Shown here piece by piece: positions 1-7,247 of a stretch of 10,513 nt of DNA. Position 1 is the stretch's first letter. Every line of letters starts with the position of its first letter. The position numbers were made by a program, and so were the translations under genes. Source of the stretch: Sphingomicrobium sp. (GTDB lineage Bacteria; Pseudomonadota; Alphaproteobacteria; Sphingomonadales; Sphingomonadaceae); NCBI GenBank assembly GCA_030146725.1, contig JASLBJ010000052.1, positions 1 through 10,513 of the forward strand, read 5' to 3'. The notes under the pieces were generated by a model. It searched no databases. It was given only the letters and a program-made list of their open reading frames with translations, and was not told the DNA's origin.

Positions 1-582
1 GCCGCCGGCAAGGAAGCCGAAGCCGCCAAGCTCGCCGGCGCGGCCCGCACCCGCGTTGCCGAACAGCTCGGCCTGATCGAACAGGGCGCTTTCCGCTTCT
101 GCTGGATCGTCGACTTCCCGATGTTCGAATATGACGAGGACCGCAAACAGGTCGACTTCAGCCACAATCCGTTTTCAATGCCGCAGGGCGGGCTCGAAGC
201 GCTCGAAAGCAAGGACCCGCTCGATATCCTCGCGTGGCAGTACGACATCGTCTGCAACGGGGTGGAGCTCAGCTCCGGCGCGATCCGCAACCACCGCCCG
301 GACATCATGTACAAGGCGTTCGAGATCGCCGGCTATAGTCAGCAGCAGGTCGACGAGAATTTTCCCGGAATGATCGGCGCGTTCAAGTTTGGCGCTCCCC
401 CGCACGGCGGCTCGGCGCCGGGCATCGATCGCATCGTGATGCTCATCGCGGGCGAGCCGAACATCCGCGAGGTGGTGGTCTTCCCGATGAACCAGAAGGC
501 CGAGGACCTCCTCATGAACGCCCCTGCGCCGGTCTCGGCAAGGCAGCTCAAGGAGCTGTCGATCCGGGTGATGGACAGCTGA
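1..582 (+). CDS. aspS: Aspartyl-tRNA synthetase, C-terminal part (5' end outside window)
   Basis: AspRS charges tRNA-Asp (and often tRNA-Asn in bacteria with the amidotransferase route) with aspartate in the cytoplasm. The reading frame is open from base 1, so 193 C-terminal residues of a protein normally near 590 are present. The first residues belong to the end of the bacterial GAD insertion domain. The class II catalytic core then resumes with [13 protein letters not shown], followed by FSHNPFSMP and the segment around [11 protein letters not shown]. Class II motif 3 is clear as GAPPHGG...PGIDRIVML, with its conserved ATP-binding arginine at codon 144 of the window. The tail [17 protein letters not shown] is the usual AspRS ending. 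The N-terminal anticodon-binding domain, which would help show whether the enzyme discriminates tRNA-Asp from tRNA-Asn, is outside the window. The gene converges on greB, 63 bases away. Family assignment is very secure. Confidence 0.97.
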   Translation, partial: AAGKEAEAAKLAGAARTRVAEQLGLIEQGAFRFCWIVDFPMFEYDEDRKQVDFSHNPFSMPQGGLEALESKDPLDILAWQYDIVCNGVELSSGAIRNHRPDIMYKAFEIAGYSQQQVDENFPGMIGAFKFGAPPHGGSAPGIDRIVMLIAGEPNIREVVVFPMNQKAEDLLMNAPAPVSARQLKELSIRVMDS

Positions 583-587
583 TCGCT

Positions 588-609
588 AGCGGCCGTCCGG
601 CTTTTCGCT
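588..609. terminator. Possible weak terminator between convergent aspS and greB
   Basis: Six bases after the aspS stop lies a small GC-rich inverted repeat (GGCC-GTCC-GGC, bases 591-601) followed directly by TTTT. An outer AGCG/CGCT pair brackets it at 588-591 and 606-609. The core stem is only 3-4 base pairs, so it is much weaker than a textbook intrinsic terminator. Its place between two convergent genes is what makes the call plausible. The rest of the 63-base gap shows nothing else. Confidence 0.3.
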
Positions 610-645
610 TGCATAAATCGGCACCGTCTTACTTTCACCCAAGAT

Positions 646-1137
646 TTACGCCCCCGCTGACGGATAGGTGATCGCCACCACCTCATAGCTCTTCTCGCCT
701 GCCGGGAGCCGCACGACCCGTTCCTCTCCGACCCGGGCCCCGATCAGTGCCCGCGCGATCGGCGCACTCCATCCGATCCGGCCGGCGAGCGTATCGGTCT
801 CGTCGTCGCCGACCAGCGTGACCAGCCGCCGTGCATCATTCTCGTCGGCCAGCTCGACCGTTGCCCCGAACCGCACCTGATCCGTCTCCTGGCGCGCCGG
901 ATCGACGACCTTGGCCGCCTTCATCACCTTCGACAGATAGCCGAGCCGCCGGTCGATCTCGCGCAACCGCTTGCGACCGTAGATATAGTCGCCGTTCTCC
1001 GAGCGGTCCCCATTGCCGGCCGCCCAGCTGATCGTCTCGACCAGCCGCGGCCGGTCGACCCCGAACAGCGTCTCATATTCGGCGCGAATGCGGGCAAACC
1101 CGTCCGGCGTGATCAGCCGCGGCCGATCCCCGGCCAC
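646..1137 (-). CDS. greB: Transcription elongation factor GreB
   Basis: GreB rescues backtracked RNA polymerase by reaching through the secondary channel and stimulating cleavage of the extruded RNA 3' end. The 163-residue length fits the family. The N-terminal coiled coil carries the signature GDRSENGDYIYGRKRLREID, with the acidic tip residues D44 and E47 (GreA/B D-x-x-E position). The pattern WAA.GDRSEN.DY.Y.(K/R)KRLREIDRR is closer to GreB than to GreA. The C-terminal FKBP-like domain follows, with SAPIARALIGARVGEE and a final AGEKSYEVVAITY. The start is GTG, supported by a GAGGG Shine-Dalgarno-like stretch about 6 bases upstream. The gene begins 15 bases after the slt stop on the same strand, so the two are probably co-transcribed. 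GreA is the main alternative name, but the signature favours GreB. Confidence 0.93.
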   Translation of the reverse strand: MAGDRPRLITPDGFARIRAEYETLFGVDRPRLVETISWAAGNGDRSENGDYIYGRKRLREIDRRLGYLSKVMKAAKVVDPARQETDQVRFGATVELADENDARRLVTLVGDDETDTLAGRIGWSAPIARALIGARVGEERVVRLPAGEKSYEVVAITYPSAGA

Positions 1138-1152
1138 TAGGCCCTCGCTAGT

Positions 1153-3132
1153 TCAAGCAGGGCGGCTCTTGCCCAGATAGCGCGACACATGGAGCGACGA
1201 CCCAGCTGGTGGAGCCGGATTCATCGTGTCGTAGACGACGCTGTTCTCGATCACCCGCTGCACATAGCCCTTGGTCTCGGAGAAGGGGATCGCCTCGATC
1301 CAGCGCAGCACGTCGGTGCCCGAACGCGGATCACCATAGGCATTGACCCACTTGCGCACATTGCCCGCGCCCGCATTGTAGCTTGCCACCGCAAGCGGCA
1401 CATTGCCGTTCCATTGCGCGAGCAGCCGCGCATAATAGGCCGAGCCGAGCATCACATTGTAGCTCGGATCAGACGTCAGCCGCCCGGCGTCGTAGCCATA
1501 GCCCATCTTGCCCGCCTGCTCGCGCGCGGTGCCCGGCATCAGCTGCATCATGCCGCGCGCACCGGCGTGGCTGACCGCGGTACGATCGAACGAGCTTTCC
1601 TGCCGGGTGATCCCGTGGGACACGGCCCAGTTGCGGTTGCCCGGGACGGCAAGCGTCGGATAGGCCTGCCGCACATAATAGGTCGAACCGCTGTTGCGGG
1701 CCGCGCGCGCGACCCACACCGACAGGTCCTGGCGCCCGATCTGCTGCCCGAATTCGACCGCCAACGCACGGTCCTGGTCGGTCTTGAGCGATTCGGCGAG
1801 CGCCCGCACGAACAGGGTCTGCTCGTCGCGGCGCCCCTGCGATCCGACCAGCCGGGTCGCCTGCGCTAGGCTGTTATAGGCAAATGCCTGCCGGTGTTCC
1901 GGCGAGATGACCTGGCTCGCGACAGGGGCCGGCACCGACCGGCCGACCCGCTCGAGCGCAAGCTGTCCGTAGAACAACTCCGGATAGCTCGCGGCCCGCT
2001 GGAAATAGAGGCTCGAGTCCGACACGCGCCCGGCGGCGGCGGCGGCCCGCCCCGCCCAGTACAGGCCCTTGGACGCAACCTGGAGCGAGCGCCCGCCGCG
2101 CGAGTAACGCTCGAACATGCCCACGGCATCGGCGGGCTGCGACAGACGGTCCATCGCCATCGTTCCGGCAAGCCAGGTCAGGGACGTGTAGTCGTCGCGA
2201 ATGCCAAGCGGCTTGAGGCTGATGTCGGTCCCCGGAGCGAAGCTGTCGTCGACCTGGCGGGCGATGTTGTACGCCATGCTGTACTGCCGGTCGGCCGCAG
2301 CGCCGCGCGCAAGCAGTAGCATCAGCTCGTAAAAGCGCTCTGGATCGGCCGGACGATAGGTAAAATTATGCTGCCGGGCGAACAGCTGCCGAGCCGACGC
2401 TTCGAAGCCGTTCTCGCGCAGGTAGCGGGCGCGATCCATCATCAGTCCGGCATCGGTCAGGACCGCCTGCATCAGCGGCTGGTAGCGGCTTTCCGCATCG
2501 GGCGAGCGCGCCTGCATCGCAATCCGCGCTCCGAAGGCGGCCGCCCGCTCGGGTGAGACCATCGCCAGGAAGCGATGCGCATCGCGGGCTTTCTTCGCGA
2601 ACAGCAGTGCATCGACGCGCCGGTCGTGGTCGGCGCGGGTCAGGCTGGCGCCGAACCGCGAGTGCAGCAGCGGCTCGTCGGCTGTGCTCAGGTCCGCCGA
2701 AGCCCAGGCCTCGCGTGCTGCGGCCAGCGCCTCGGTGGCGCGGCCGCTGGCACTCAGCGCCTCCGCCAGCCGGGCATAGCCGTTGCCGCTGACCGGCTGC
2801 GTGCCGGCGAAGAAGGCCAGCACCGTCGCTGCATTCTCGCCCGGGCGCATTGCCTTTTCGGCATTGCGGCGAAGCGTCGTCTCACCCGGCCAGCCAGGAT
2901 TGCTGATCAGGAAACGCGCATGATCGCCGAAGCTGTAGCCACTGCTTGCACGCAGCCGCCGCCAGTCGGCGAGCGCCCAATTGACATTGTTCTGGGTCGG
3001 CTGGGCCGCGACCGGTTGGTAGGGCTGGGCGGTTGAGTAGGGCTGGGCAGTCGGTGCCTGGGCGGTTGCCGAGGAAACGGTCGCTAGCAGCAGCGGGAGC
3101 AGGAAGGCGGATCGTGTCATGCTGGACATCAT
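1153..3132 (-). CDS. slt: Exported lytic murein transglycosylase, Slt70-like
   Basis: Soluble lytic transglycosylases cut the MurNAc-GlcNAc bond of peptidoglycan in the periplasm and form 1,6-anhydro ends. I choose ATG at 3132 (659 residues) because a perfect AAGGAGG lies 8 bases upstream. A longer frame reaches 3339 but would run through dapA. The N-terminus is a Sec signal: MTRS, a leucine-rich core, and an ATAQA cleavage site near residue 26. A short Pro/Gln-rich linker with two TAQPY units follows. A long alpha-helical superhelix of TPR-like segments makes up the middle. The C-terminal SLT domain has ITRQESSFD with the catalytic glutamate near residue 512, then GARGMMQLMPGTA, NVMLGSAYYARLL and ASYNAGAGNVRKW, and it ends with TKGYVQRVIEN. 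This order matches family 1 transglycosylases. It heads a likely slt-greB operon and is divergent from dapA. Confidence 0.93.
   Translation of the reverse strand: MMSSMTRSAFLLPLLLATVSSATAQAPTAQPYSTAQPYQPVAAQPTQNNVNWALADWRRLRASSGYSFGDHARFLISNPGWPGETTLRRNAEKAMRPGENAATVLAFFAGTQPVSGNGYARLAEALSASGRATEALAAAREAWASADLSTADEPLLHSRFGASLTRADHDRRVDALLFAKKARDAHRFLAMVSPERAAAFGARIAMQARSPDAESRYQPLMQAVLTDAGLMMDRARYLRENGFEASARQLFARQHNFTYRPADPERFYELMLLLARGAAADRQYSMAYNIARQVDDSFAPGTDISLKPLGIRDDYTSLTWLAGTMAMDRLSQPADAVGMFERYSRGGRSLQVASKGLYWAGRAAAAAGRVSDSSLYFQRAASYPELFYGQLALERVGRSVPAPVASQVISPEHRQAFAYNSLAQATRLVGSQGRRDEQTLFVRALAESLKTDQDRALAVEFGQQIGRQDLSVWVARAARNSGSTYYVRQAYPTLAVPGNRNWAVSHGITRQESSFDRTAVSHAGARGMMQLMPGTAREQAGKMGYGYDAGRLTSDPSYNVMLGSAYYARLLAQWNGNVPLAVASYNAGAGNVRKWVNAYGDPRSGTDVLRWIEAIPFSETKGYVQRVIENSVVYDTMNPAPPAGSSLHVSRYLGKSRPA
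3019..3054 (-). repeat. 18-base tandem repeat (two units) in slt linker
   Basis: Bases 3019-3036 and 3037-3054 are two direct copies of an 18-base unit, identical at 15 of 18 positions; the first 12 bases, GTAGGGCTGGGC on the plus strand, match exactly. On the coding strand each encodes six residues ending in TAQPY, just after the signal peptide cleavage site. The unit is a multiple of three, so copy-number change would lengthen or shorten the linker without a frameshift. Confidence 0.75.
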
Positions 3133-3208
3133 ACACTCCCCCTCCTTATCAGCTACTGAACAAACACGGCCAAGCCCTGAATCAACGTCGTGCGAAGGAA
3201 ATATGTTC
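3133..3208. promoter_or_regulatory. Divergent slt/dapA intergenic control region
   Basis: These 76 bases separate two divergent start codons, so both promoters must lie here or reach into the flanking genes. The minus strand carries AAGGAGG (3141-3147), an ideal ribosome binding site for slt. The plus strand carries AAGGA (3195-3199) for dapA. The region is AT-richer than its surroundings in its middle part. I could not find a convincing paired -35/-10 box on either strand, so no exact promoter is placed. Confidence 0.5.
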
Positions 3209-4084
3209 ATGTTTTTCGGGTCGATTCCGGCACTTGTCACGCCGTTTGCCGGCGGCCGTGTCGACGAGGACACATTCCGTGAGCTGGTTGACTGGCAGAT
3301 CGGGGAGGGCAGCAACGCCCTGGTTCCCGTCGGCACCACCGGCGAGAGCGCGACGCTCGAGTTCGACGAGCATTATCGGGTCATTGCGCTGTGCGTCGAG
3401 CAGGCGCGCGGCCGGGTGCCGGTGATCGCCGGCTGCGGCTCGAACAACACCGCGGCGGCGATCTCGAACATGCGCGCCGCCCAGCAAGCGGGCGCCGACG
3501 CCGCGCTGGTTGTGCTGCCCTATTACAACCGTCCCGGCCAAGCCGGGCTGATCGCCCACTTCCGCGCGCTCGCCGACGCCTGTGACCTGCCGATCATTGT
3601 CTATAATGTCCCGGGCCGAACCGTGACCAACATCAGCGTCGAGACGCTTGGCGAGGTCGCCAGCCTGCCCAGCGTCGTCGGAATCAAGGACGCAACGGGG
3701 GATCTTGGCCGAGTGACCGCCCAGCGCCTCGCCTGCGGACCGGCCTTTTGCCAGCTGTCCGGCAATGACGAGACCGCGCTGGCGTTCAACGCGATGGGCG
3801 GAGTTGGCTGCATCTCGGTCAGCGCCAATGTCGCACCGGGTCTCTGCTCCCAATTTCAAGAAGCCATGCGCGAGGGGCGCTGGGACGAGGCCGTGGAGCT
3901 TCAGGACCGGCTTTACCCACTGCACGTGGCCCTGTTCACCGATGCTTCGCCGGGACCCGTGAAGTATGCCATGTCGCGCGTCCGTCCCGCTTTTCGGGCC
4001 GAGCTTCGCCTGCCACTCGTCGAGCCGTCGCAAGCCTCCCGCGACGCGGTCGATGCCGCGCTTGCACATGCGGGCCTTGCCTGA
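3209..4084 (+). CDS. dapA: 4-hydroxy-tetrahydrodipicolinate synthase
   Basis: DapA condenses pyruvate with aspartate semialdehyde, the first committed step toward diaminopimelate and lysine, in the cytoplasm. From ATG 3209 the protein has 291 residues (E. coli has 292) and begins MFFGSIPALVTPF, as the family does. ATG 3203 adds two residues but sits only 3 bases from the AAGGA site, against 9 for 3209. The (beta/alpha)8-barrel active site is complete: K160 in GIKDATGD forms the Schiff base, Y132 in YNVPGRT and T43 in GTTGES belong to the catalytic triad, Y106 completes it from the neighbouring subunit, and R137 binds the semialdehyde. Each is one position lower than in the E. coli enzyme. N-acetylneuraminate lyase and similar class I aldolases are related, but the YNVPGR motif and length fit DapA. 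smpB follows 3 bases after the stop. Confidence 0.95.
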   Translation: MFFGSIPALVTPFAGGRVDEDTFRELVDWQIGEGSNALVPVGTTGESATLEFDEHYRVIALCVEQARGRVPVIAGCGSNNTAAAISNMRAAQQAGADAALVVLPYYNRPGQAGLIAHFRALADACDLPIIVYNVPGRTVTNISVETLGEVASLPSVVGIKDATGDLGRVTAQRLACGPAFCQLSGNDETALAFNAMGGVGCISVSANVAPGLCSQFQEAMREGRWDEAVELQDRLYPLHVALFTDASPGPVKYAMSRVRPAFRAELRLPLVEPSQASRDAVDAALAHAGLA

Positions 4085-4087
4085 CTC

Positions 4088-4567
4088 ATGGGCAGGCCGC
4101 TTCCACCACAGTTCGAAAAGACCAAGGTCGTCGCCGAGAACCGGCGCGCGCGCTACGATTATTACGTCGAGGAACGGCTTGAGGCCGGGATCCAGCTCGT
4201 TGGAACCGAGGTCAAGTCGCTGCGCGTTGGCGAAGGCTCGATCGCTGAGAGCTATGCCACCGTCGACGGCGAGGAGGTGTGGCTGATCAACTCCTCAATC
4301 CCCGAGTACAGCCACGGCAACCGCCTCAACCATCACCCGCGGCGCCCGCGCAAACTGTTGCTCAAAGGGCGCGAGATCGCCAAATTGCACGGCGCGATCA
4401 CCCGCCAGGGGCTGACGCTGATACCGCTCTCCATGTACTTCAACTCGAGCGGCCGAGCCAAGATCGAGCTGGCGATCGCCCGGGGCAAGAAGATGCACGA
4501 CAAGAGGGACTCGGAAAAAGAGCGCGACTGGAAGCGCGAACAGGGGCGGCTGCTGCGGCATGGCTGA
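4088..4567 (+). CDS. smpB: SsrA (tmRNA)-binding protein SmpB
   Basis: SmpB binds tmRNA and delivers it to stalled ribosomes for trans-translation. The 159-residue protein carries the family's run of conserved blocks: [37 protein letters not shown] with a following basic patch, [19 protein letters not shown], and the basic C-terminal tail [19 protein letters not shown], which in known SmpB becomes helical and reads the empty mRNA channel. The start lies 3 bases after dapA with no strong ribosome binding site of its own, which suggests translational coupling. The last 8 bases overlap the next gene. The tmRNA gene ssrA is not in this window. Confidence 0.96.
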   Translation: MGRPLPPQFEKTKVVAENRRARYDYYVEERLEAGIQLVGTEVKSLRVGEGSIAESYATVDGEEVWLINSSIPEYSHGNRLNHHPRRPRKLLLKGREIAKLHGAITRQGLTLIPLSMYFNSSGRAKIELAIARGKKMHDKRDSEKERDWKREQGRLLRHG

Positions 4568-5117
4568 CGTTGCCGTCCTCGTGCGGCGGTTCATGGCCAA
4601 GCATGCGCCGAACCGCGAGGAGATGCTGCGAAGCCGCTGGCTGCGCCCGTTTGGGAAGAGCATCCGGCGTTCGGACCTGTGGCGCTTTACCCGCCGCTCG
4701 GTCCCCCGCGGAGTCGCGGTCGGCCTGTTCATCGGCATCTTCGTGATGATCCCGGGCCTGCAGATCGTCGGTGCGGCGCTGGCTTCGGCCCCGGTGCGCG
4801 GCAACATCCCGATTGCGGCTGCAATGACCTTCCTGTCCAATCCGGCAACCACGCCGCTGTTCCTGGTCGCAGCGATCGAAGTCGGCAATCGCATCGGCTT
4901 CCACGCCGACATGGCCGCCTTCGAGCAGCTTCGTGCAAGCCACGCCGGGCTTGGCGAATGGCTTACCTGGCTGCTCTCGGCGGCTGCTCCGGCGATGGTC
5001 TCGGGGCTGGCGATCATCGGCGCAGCCGTGGCGTTTGCCGGATATTGGGTGTCGCTCGTCGGATGGCGCTGGTGGGTTGCGCGCAAGTGGCGGCAGCGTG
5101 GACTGGAAACTAACTGA
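4560..5117 (+). CDS. DUF2062 membrane protein
   Basis: This 185-residue protein belongs to the DUF2062 family, whose biochemical role is not established. The N-terminal 45 residues are basic and cytoplasmic in character ([19 protein letters not shown]). A hydrophobic segment follows at about 51-78 ([20 protein letters not shown]), then residues 83-106 with the typical NPATTPL motif, and a third hydrophobic block at about 136-168. The C-terminus is Trp/Arg-rich ([13 protein letters not shown]), which suits an inner-membrane protein with a positive cytosolic tail. The ATG overlaps the smpB stop by 8 bases in another frame, so it is probably translated by coupling in a dapA-smpB-DUF2062 operon. 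Co-transcription with wall-precursor and ribosome-rescue genes does not by itself tell its function. Confidence 0.85.
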   Translation: MADVAVLVRRFMAKHAPNREEMLRSRWLRPFGKSIRRSDLWRFTRRSVPRGVAVGLFIGIFVMIPGLQIVGAALASAPVRGNIPIAAAMTFLSNPATTPLFLVAAIEVGNRIGFHADMAAFEQLRASHAGLGEWLTWLLSAAAPAMVSGLAIIGAAVAFAGYWVSLVGWRWWVARKWRQRGLETN

Positions 5118-5126
5118 TTGAGAAAG

Positions 5127-5145
5127 GCCGCGCATTCGACGCGGC
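5127..5145 (+). terminator. Small GC hairpin between DUF2062 gene and M13 peptidase
   Basis: A perfect 6-base-pair stem, GCCGCG with CGCGGC, encloses a 7-base loop (CATTCGA), ten bases after the DUF2062 stop. No run of T follows, so if it ends transcription it does so poorly. It could instead be a 5' leader structure of the peptidase mRNA, whose ribosome binding site (GGAGAG) lies just downstream. Confidence 0.35.
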
Positions 5146-5168
5146 TCGAGGTTTCTGGAGAGTAGAGA

Positions 5169-7244
5169 ATGATCCGTTTAGGTGTAATCCTCAGTGTAAC
5201 CACCGCCCTTGCGGCTTGCGCGACCAACCCTGTCGGTGCGCCCCGCAGCGCAGTGCCGATTGCGGCCGACCTGGCCCAGGATGCTCCCGCCGCCGCGCCG
5301 GCGCCCAAGCCCGAGATCGGCACCTTCGGCTTCGACACGTCAGGCATGGACCCGACCGTCAAGCCCGGCGACAATTTCTACCAATATGCCAACGGCACCT
5401 GGGCGCGCTCGACCGCGATCCCTGCCGACAAGTCCAACTATGGCATGTTCACCAAGCTCGACGACCTGTCGCGCGAGCGCACCCGCGGGATCATCGAGGA
5501 GACCGCCAAGGACCCTGCCAACAAGATCGGCGCGGCTTACGCAAGCTTCCTCGACGAAGCGGCCATCGAAGCCAAGGGGCTGGCCCCGTTCCAGCCGTGG
5601 CTGAACGAGATCAAGGGGCTTGGCAGCAAAAGCGGCTACCCCGCGCTGATCGCCAAGGCCGACCGGATGGGCATCAGTCATCCGTTTCCCGCCTATGTCG
5701 GCGTCGACGACAAGCTGAACACGCAATACGCCTACACGCTGGTGCAAGGCGGGATTGGGCTTCCCGACCGCGACTATTATCTTGGCACCGACGCTCGCAT
5801 GACCGGCATCCGGGCCAAGTATCTCGATCATCTGACCAAGGTGCTGACCCTTGCCGGCGAGCCCAATGCCGCAGCTCGGGCGAAAGCGATCGTCGACTTC
5901 GAGACCGGGGTCGCCCGCGTTCACTGGACCCAGGTCGCGAGCCGCGACGCCACCAAGACGTACAACAAGATGAGCCTGGCCGAACTCCAGCGCCGTGCGC
6001 CCGGTTTCGACTTTGGCGCGCTCCTGACCGGCCTTGGAGTGAAGTCCGGCGACCTGCTCGTTGCCCAGCCAAGCGCGATCACCGGGATCGCCGCGCTGAT
6101 CTCGACCACGCCGCTCGGCGTGCTCAAGGACCAGCTGCTGGTCCGCTCCCTCGACACCTACGCCGCTTATCTTCCGGCCGCCTTCGACCAGGAGGCCTTT
6201 GCTTTCTACGGAACGACGCTGTCGGGCACGCCGGAGCGGGAGGCGCGGTGGAAGCGGGGAGTAACCTTCGTGTCCGGAGCCTTGGCGGACGATGTCAGTC
6301 GCATCTACGTCCAGCGCTATTTTCCGCCCGAAACCAAGGCGGCAGCCGACGAACTCGTCCGCAACGTCGTCGCAGCGATGGGCCGGCGGATCGACAACCT
6401 CAGCTGGATGGCGCCGCAGACCAAGGTCCGGGCCCGCGCCAAGCTCGCCAACTTTACGACAAAGATCGGCTTTCCAGATCAGTGGCGAGACTATTCCGGG
6501 CTGGAGATCCGCCGCGACGATCTGGTCGGCAATGCGATCCGCTCGGCCGCTTTCGAGCATGAGGATCAGATCAGCAAGCTCGGCGGGCCGATCCGCAAGT
6601 GGGAATGGGGCATGACGCCCATGACCATCAACGCCTACGCCAATTTCGGCATGATGGAGATCGTGTTCCCGGCCGCAATCCTGCAGCCACCGTTCTTCGA
6701 TCCAAACGCCGATCCGGCGATCAACTATGGCGGCATCGGCGCCGTCATCGGCCATGAGATCAGCCACCACTTTGACGATCAGGGCGCGAAATACGACGAA
6801 CGCGGCCAGCTTGCCGACTGGTGGACGCCAGCGGACCTCAAGGCGTTCGAAGCGGCGGGCAAGACGCTCGTGTCCCAGTACGACGCTTACGAGATCTTCC
6901 CTGGGTCCCGGATCAAGGGCGACTTTACGCTGGGCGAGAACATCGGCGACCTGGCTGGCCTGACGGTCGCGCATGACGCGTACCAGATGTCGCTTGGCGG
7001 CCGCGAAGCGCCGGTGCTCGACGGGACGACCGGCGACCAGCGCTTCTATCTCGGCTGGGCACAGGTGTGGCGCCGGAACTACCGCGAGGCGAACCTTCGC
7101 CAGCGGCTGATTACCGACCCGCATGCGCCGTCGGAGCAGCGCGCCGCAATCGTCCGCAATCTCGATCCTTGGTACGGGGCGTTCAAGCCGCAGCCCGGAG
7201 AGAAACTGTATCTCGCGCCCGCTCAGCGCGTCAGGATCTGGTAG
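5169..7244 (+). CDS. M13 family (neprilysin-like) zinc metallopeptidase lipoprotein
   Basis: M13 enzymes are zinc endopeptidases that cut short peptides. The 691 residues start with a lipoprotein signal: a short basic N-terminus, hydrophobic core and lipobox LAAC with the lipidated Cys at 17. The mature protein is therefore anchored to a membrane, probably facing the periplasm. After a Pro/Ala linker the M13 N-terminal domain begins with PGDNFYQYANGTW (about 58-70). The catalytic domain contains the substrate-binding NAYANF, then the zinc motif HEISH (H529, E530, H533) and, about 57 residues on, ENIGD with the third ligand E590 and D594. The usual ENxxDxGG is ENIGDLAG here, with Ala replacing the first Gly of the pair. 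The end, AQRVRIW, is the common family tail. A GGAG site precedes the ATG. The stop is 3 bases from the next gene's start and in the same frame. The physiological substrate is unknown. Confidence 0.93.
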   Translation: MIRLGVILSVTTALAACATNPVGAPRSAVPIAADLAQDAPAAAPAPKPEIGTFGFDTSGMDPTVKPGDNFYQYANGTWARSTAIPADKSNYGMFTKLDDLSRERTRGIIEETAKDPANKIGAAYASFLDEAAIEAKGLAPFQPWLNEIKGLGSKSGYPALIAKADRMGISHPFPAYVGVDDKLNTQYAYTLVQGGIGLPDRDYYLGTDARMTGIRAKYLDHLTKVLTLAGEPNAAARAKAIVDFETGVARVHWTQVASRDATKTYNKMSLAELQRRAPGFDFGALLTGLGVKSGDLLVAQPSAITGIAALISTTPLGVLKDQLLVRSLDTYAAYLPAAFDQEAFAFYGTTLSGTPEREARWKRGVTFVSGALADDVSRIYVQRYFPPETKAAADELVRNVVAAMGRRIDNLSWMAPQTKVRARAKLANFTTKIGFPDQWRDYSGLEIRRDDLVGNAIRSAAFEHEDQISKLGGPIRKWEWGMTPMTINAYANFGMMEIVFPAAILQPPFFDPNADPAINYGGIGAVIGHEISHHFDDQGAKYDERGQLADWWTPADLKAFEAAGKTLVSQYDAYEIFPGSRIKGDFTLGENIGDLAGLTVAHDAYQMSLGGREAPVLDGTTGDQRFYLGWAQVWRRNYREANLRQRLITDPHAPSEQRAAIVRNLDPWYGAFKPQPGEKLYLAPAQRVRIW

Positions 7245-7247
7245 CGG

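Noticed and set aside
3182..4069. A 295-codon minus-strand frame opposite dapA
   Set aside because: Antisense shadow of a conserved enzyme with a complete active site.
4202..4228. GGAAC and CGTT 18 bases apart, resembling an alphaproteobacterial EcfG (general stress) promoter
   Set aside because: It lies inside the conserved smpB coding block [11 protein letters not shown], the spacing is slightly long, and no gene start lies suitably downstream. Probably chance.
4295..5374. A 359-codon minus-strand frame across smpB, the DUF2062 gene and the start of the peptidase
   Set aside because: It covers three well-supported plus-strand genes and shows no recognisable domain or convincing start signal.
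5216..6562. A 448-codon plus-strand frame inside the M13 gene, shifted by one
   Set aside because: Arg/Ala-rich composition typical of out-of-frame reading of GC-rich genes; the M13 frame is unambiguous.
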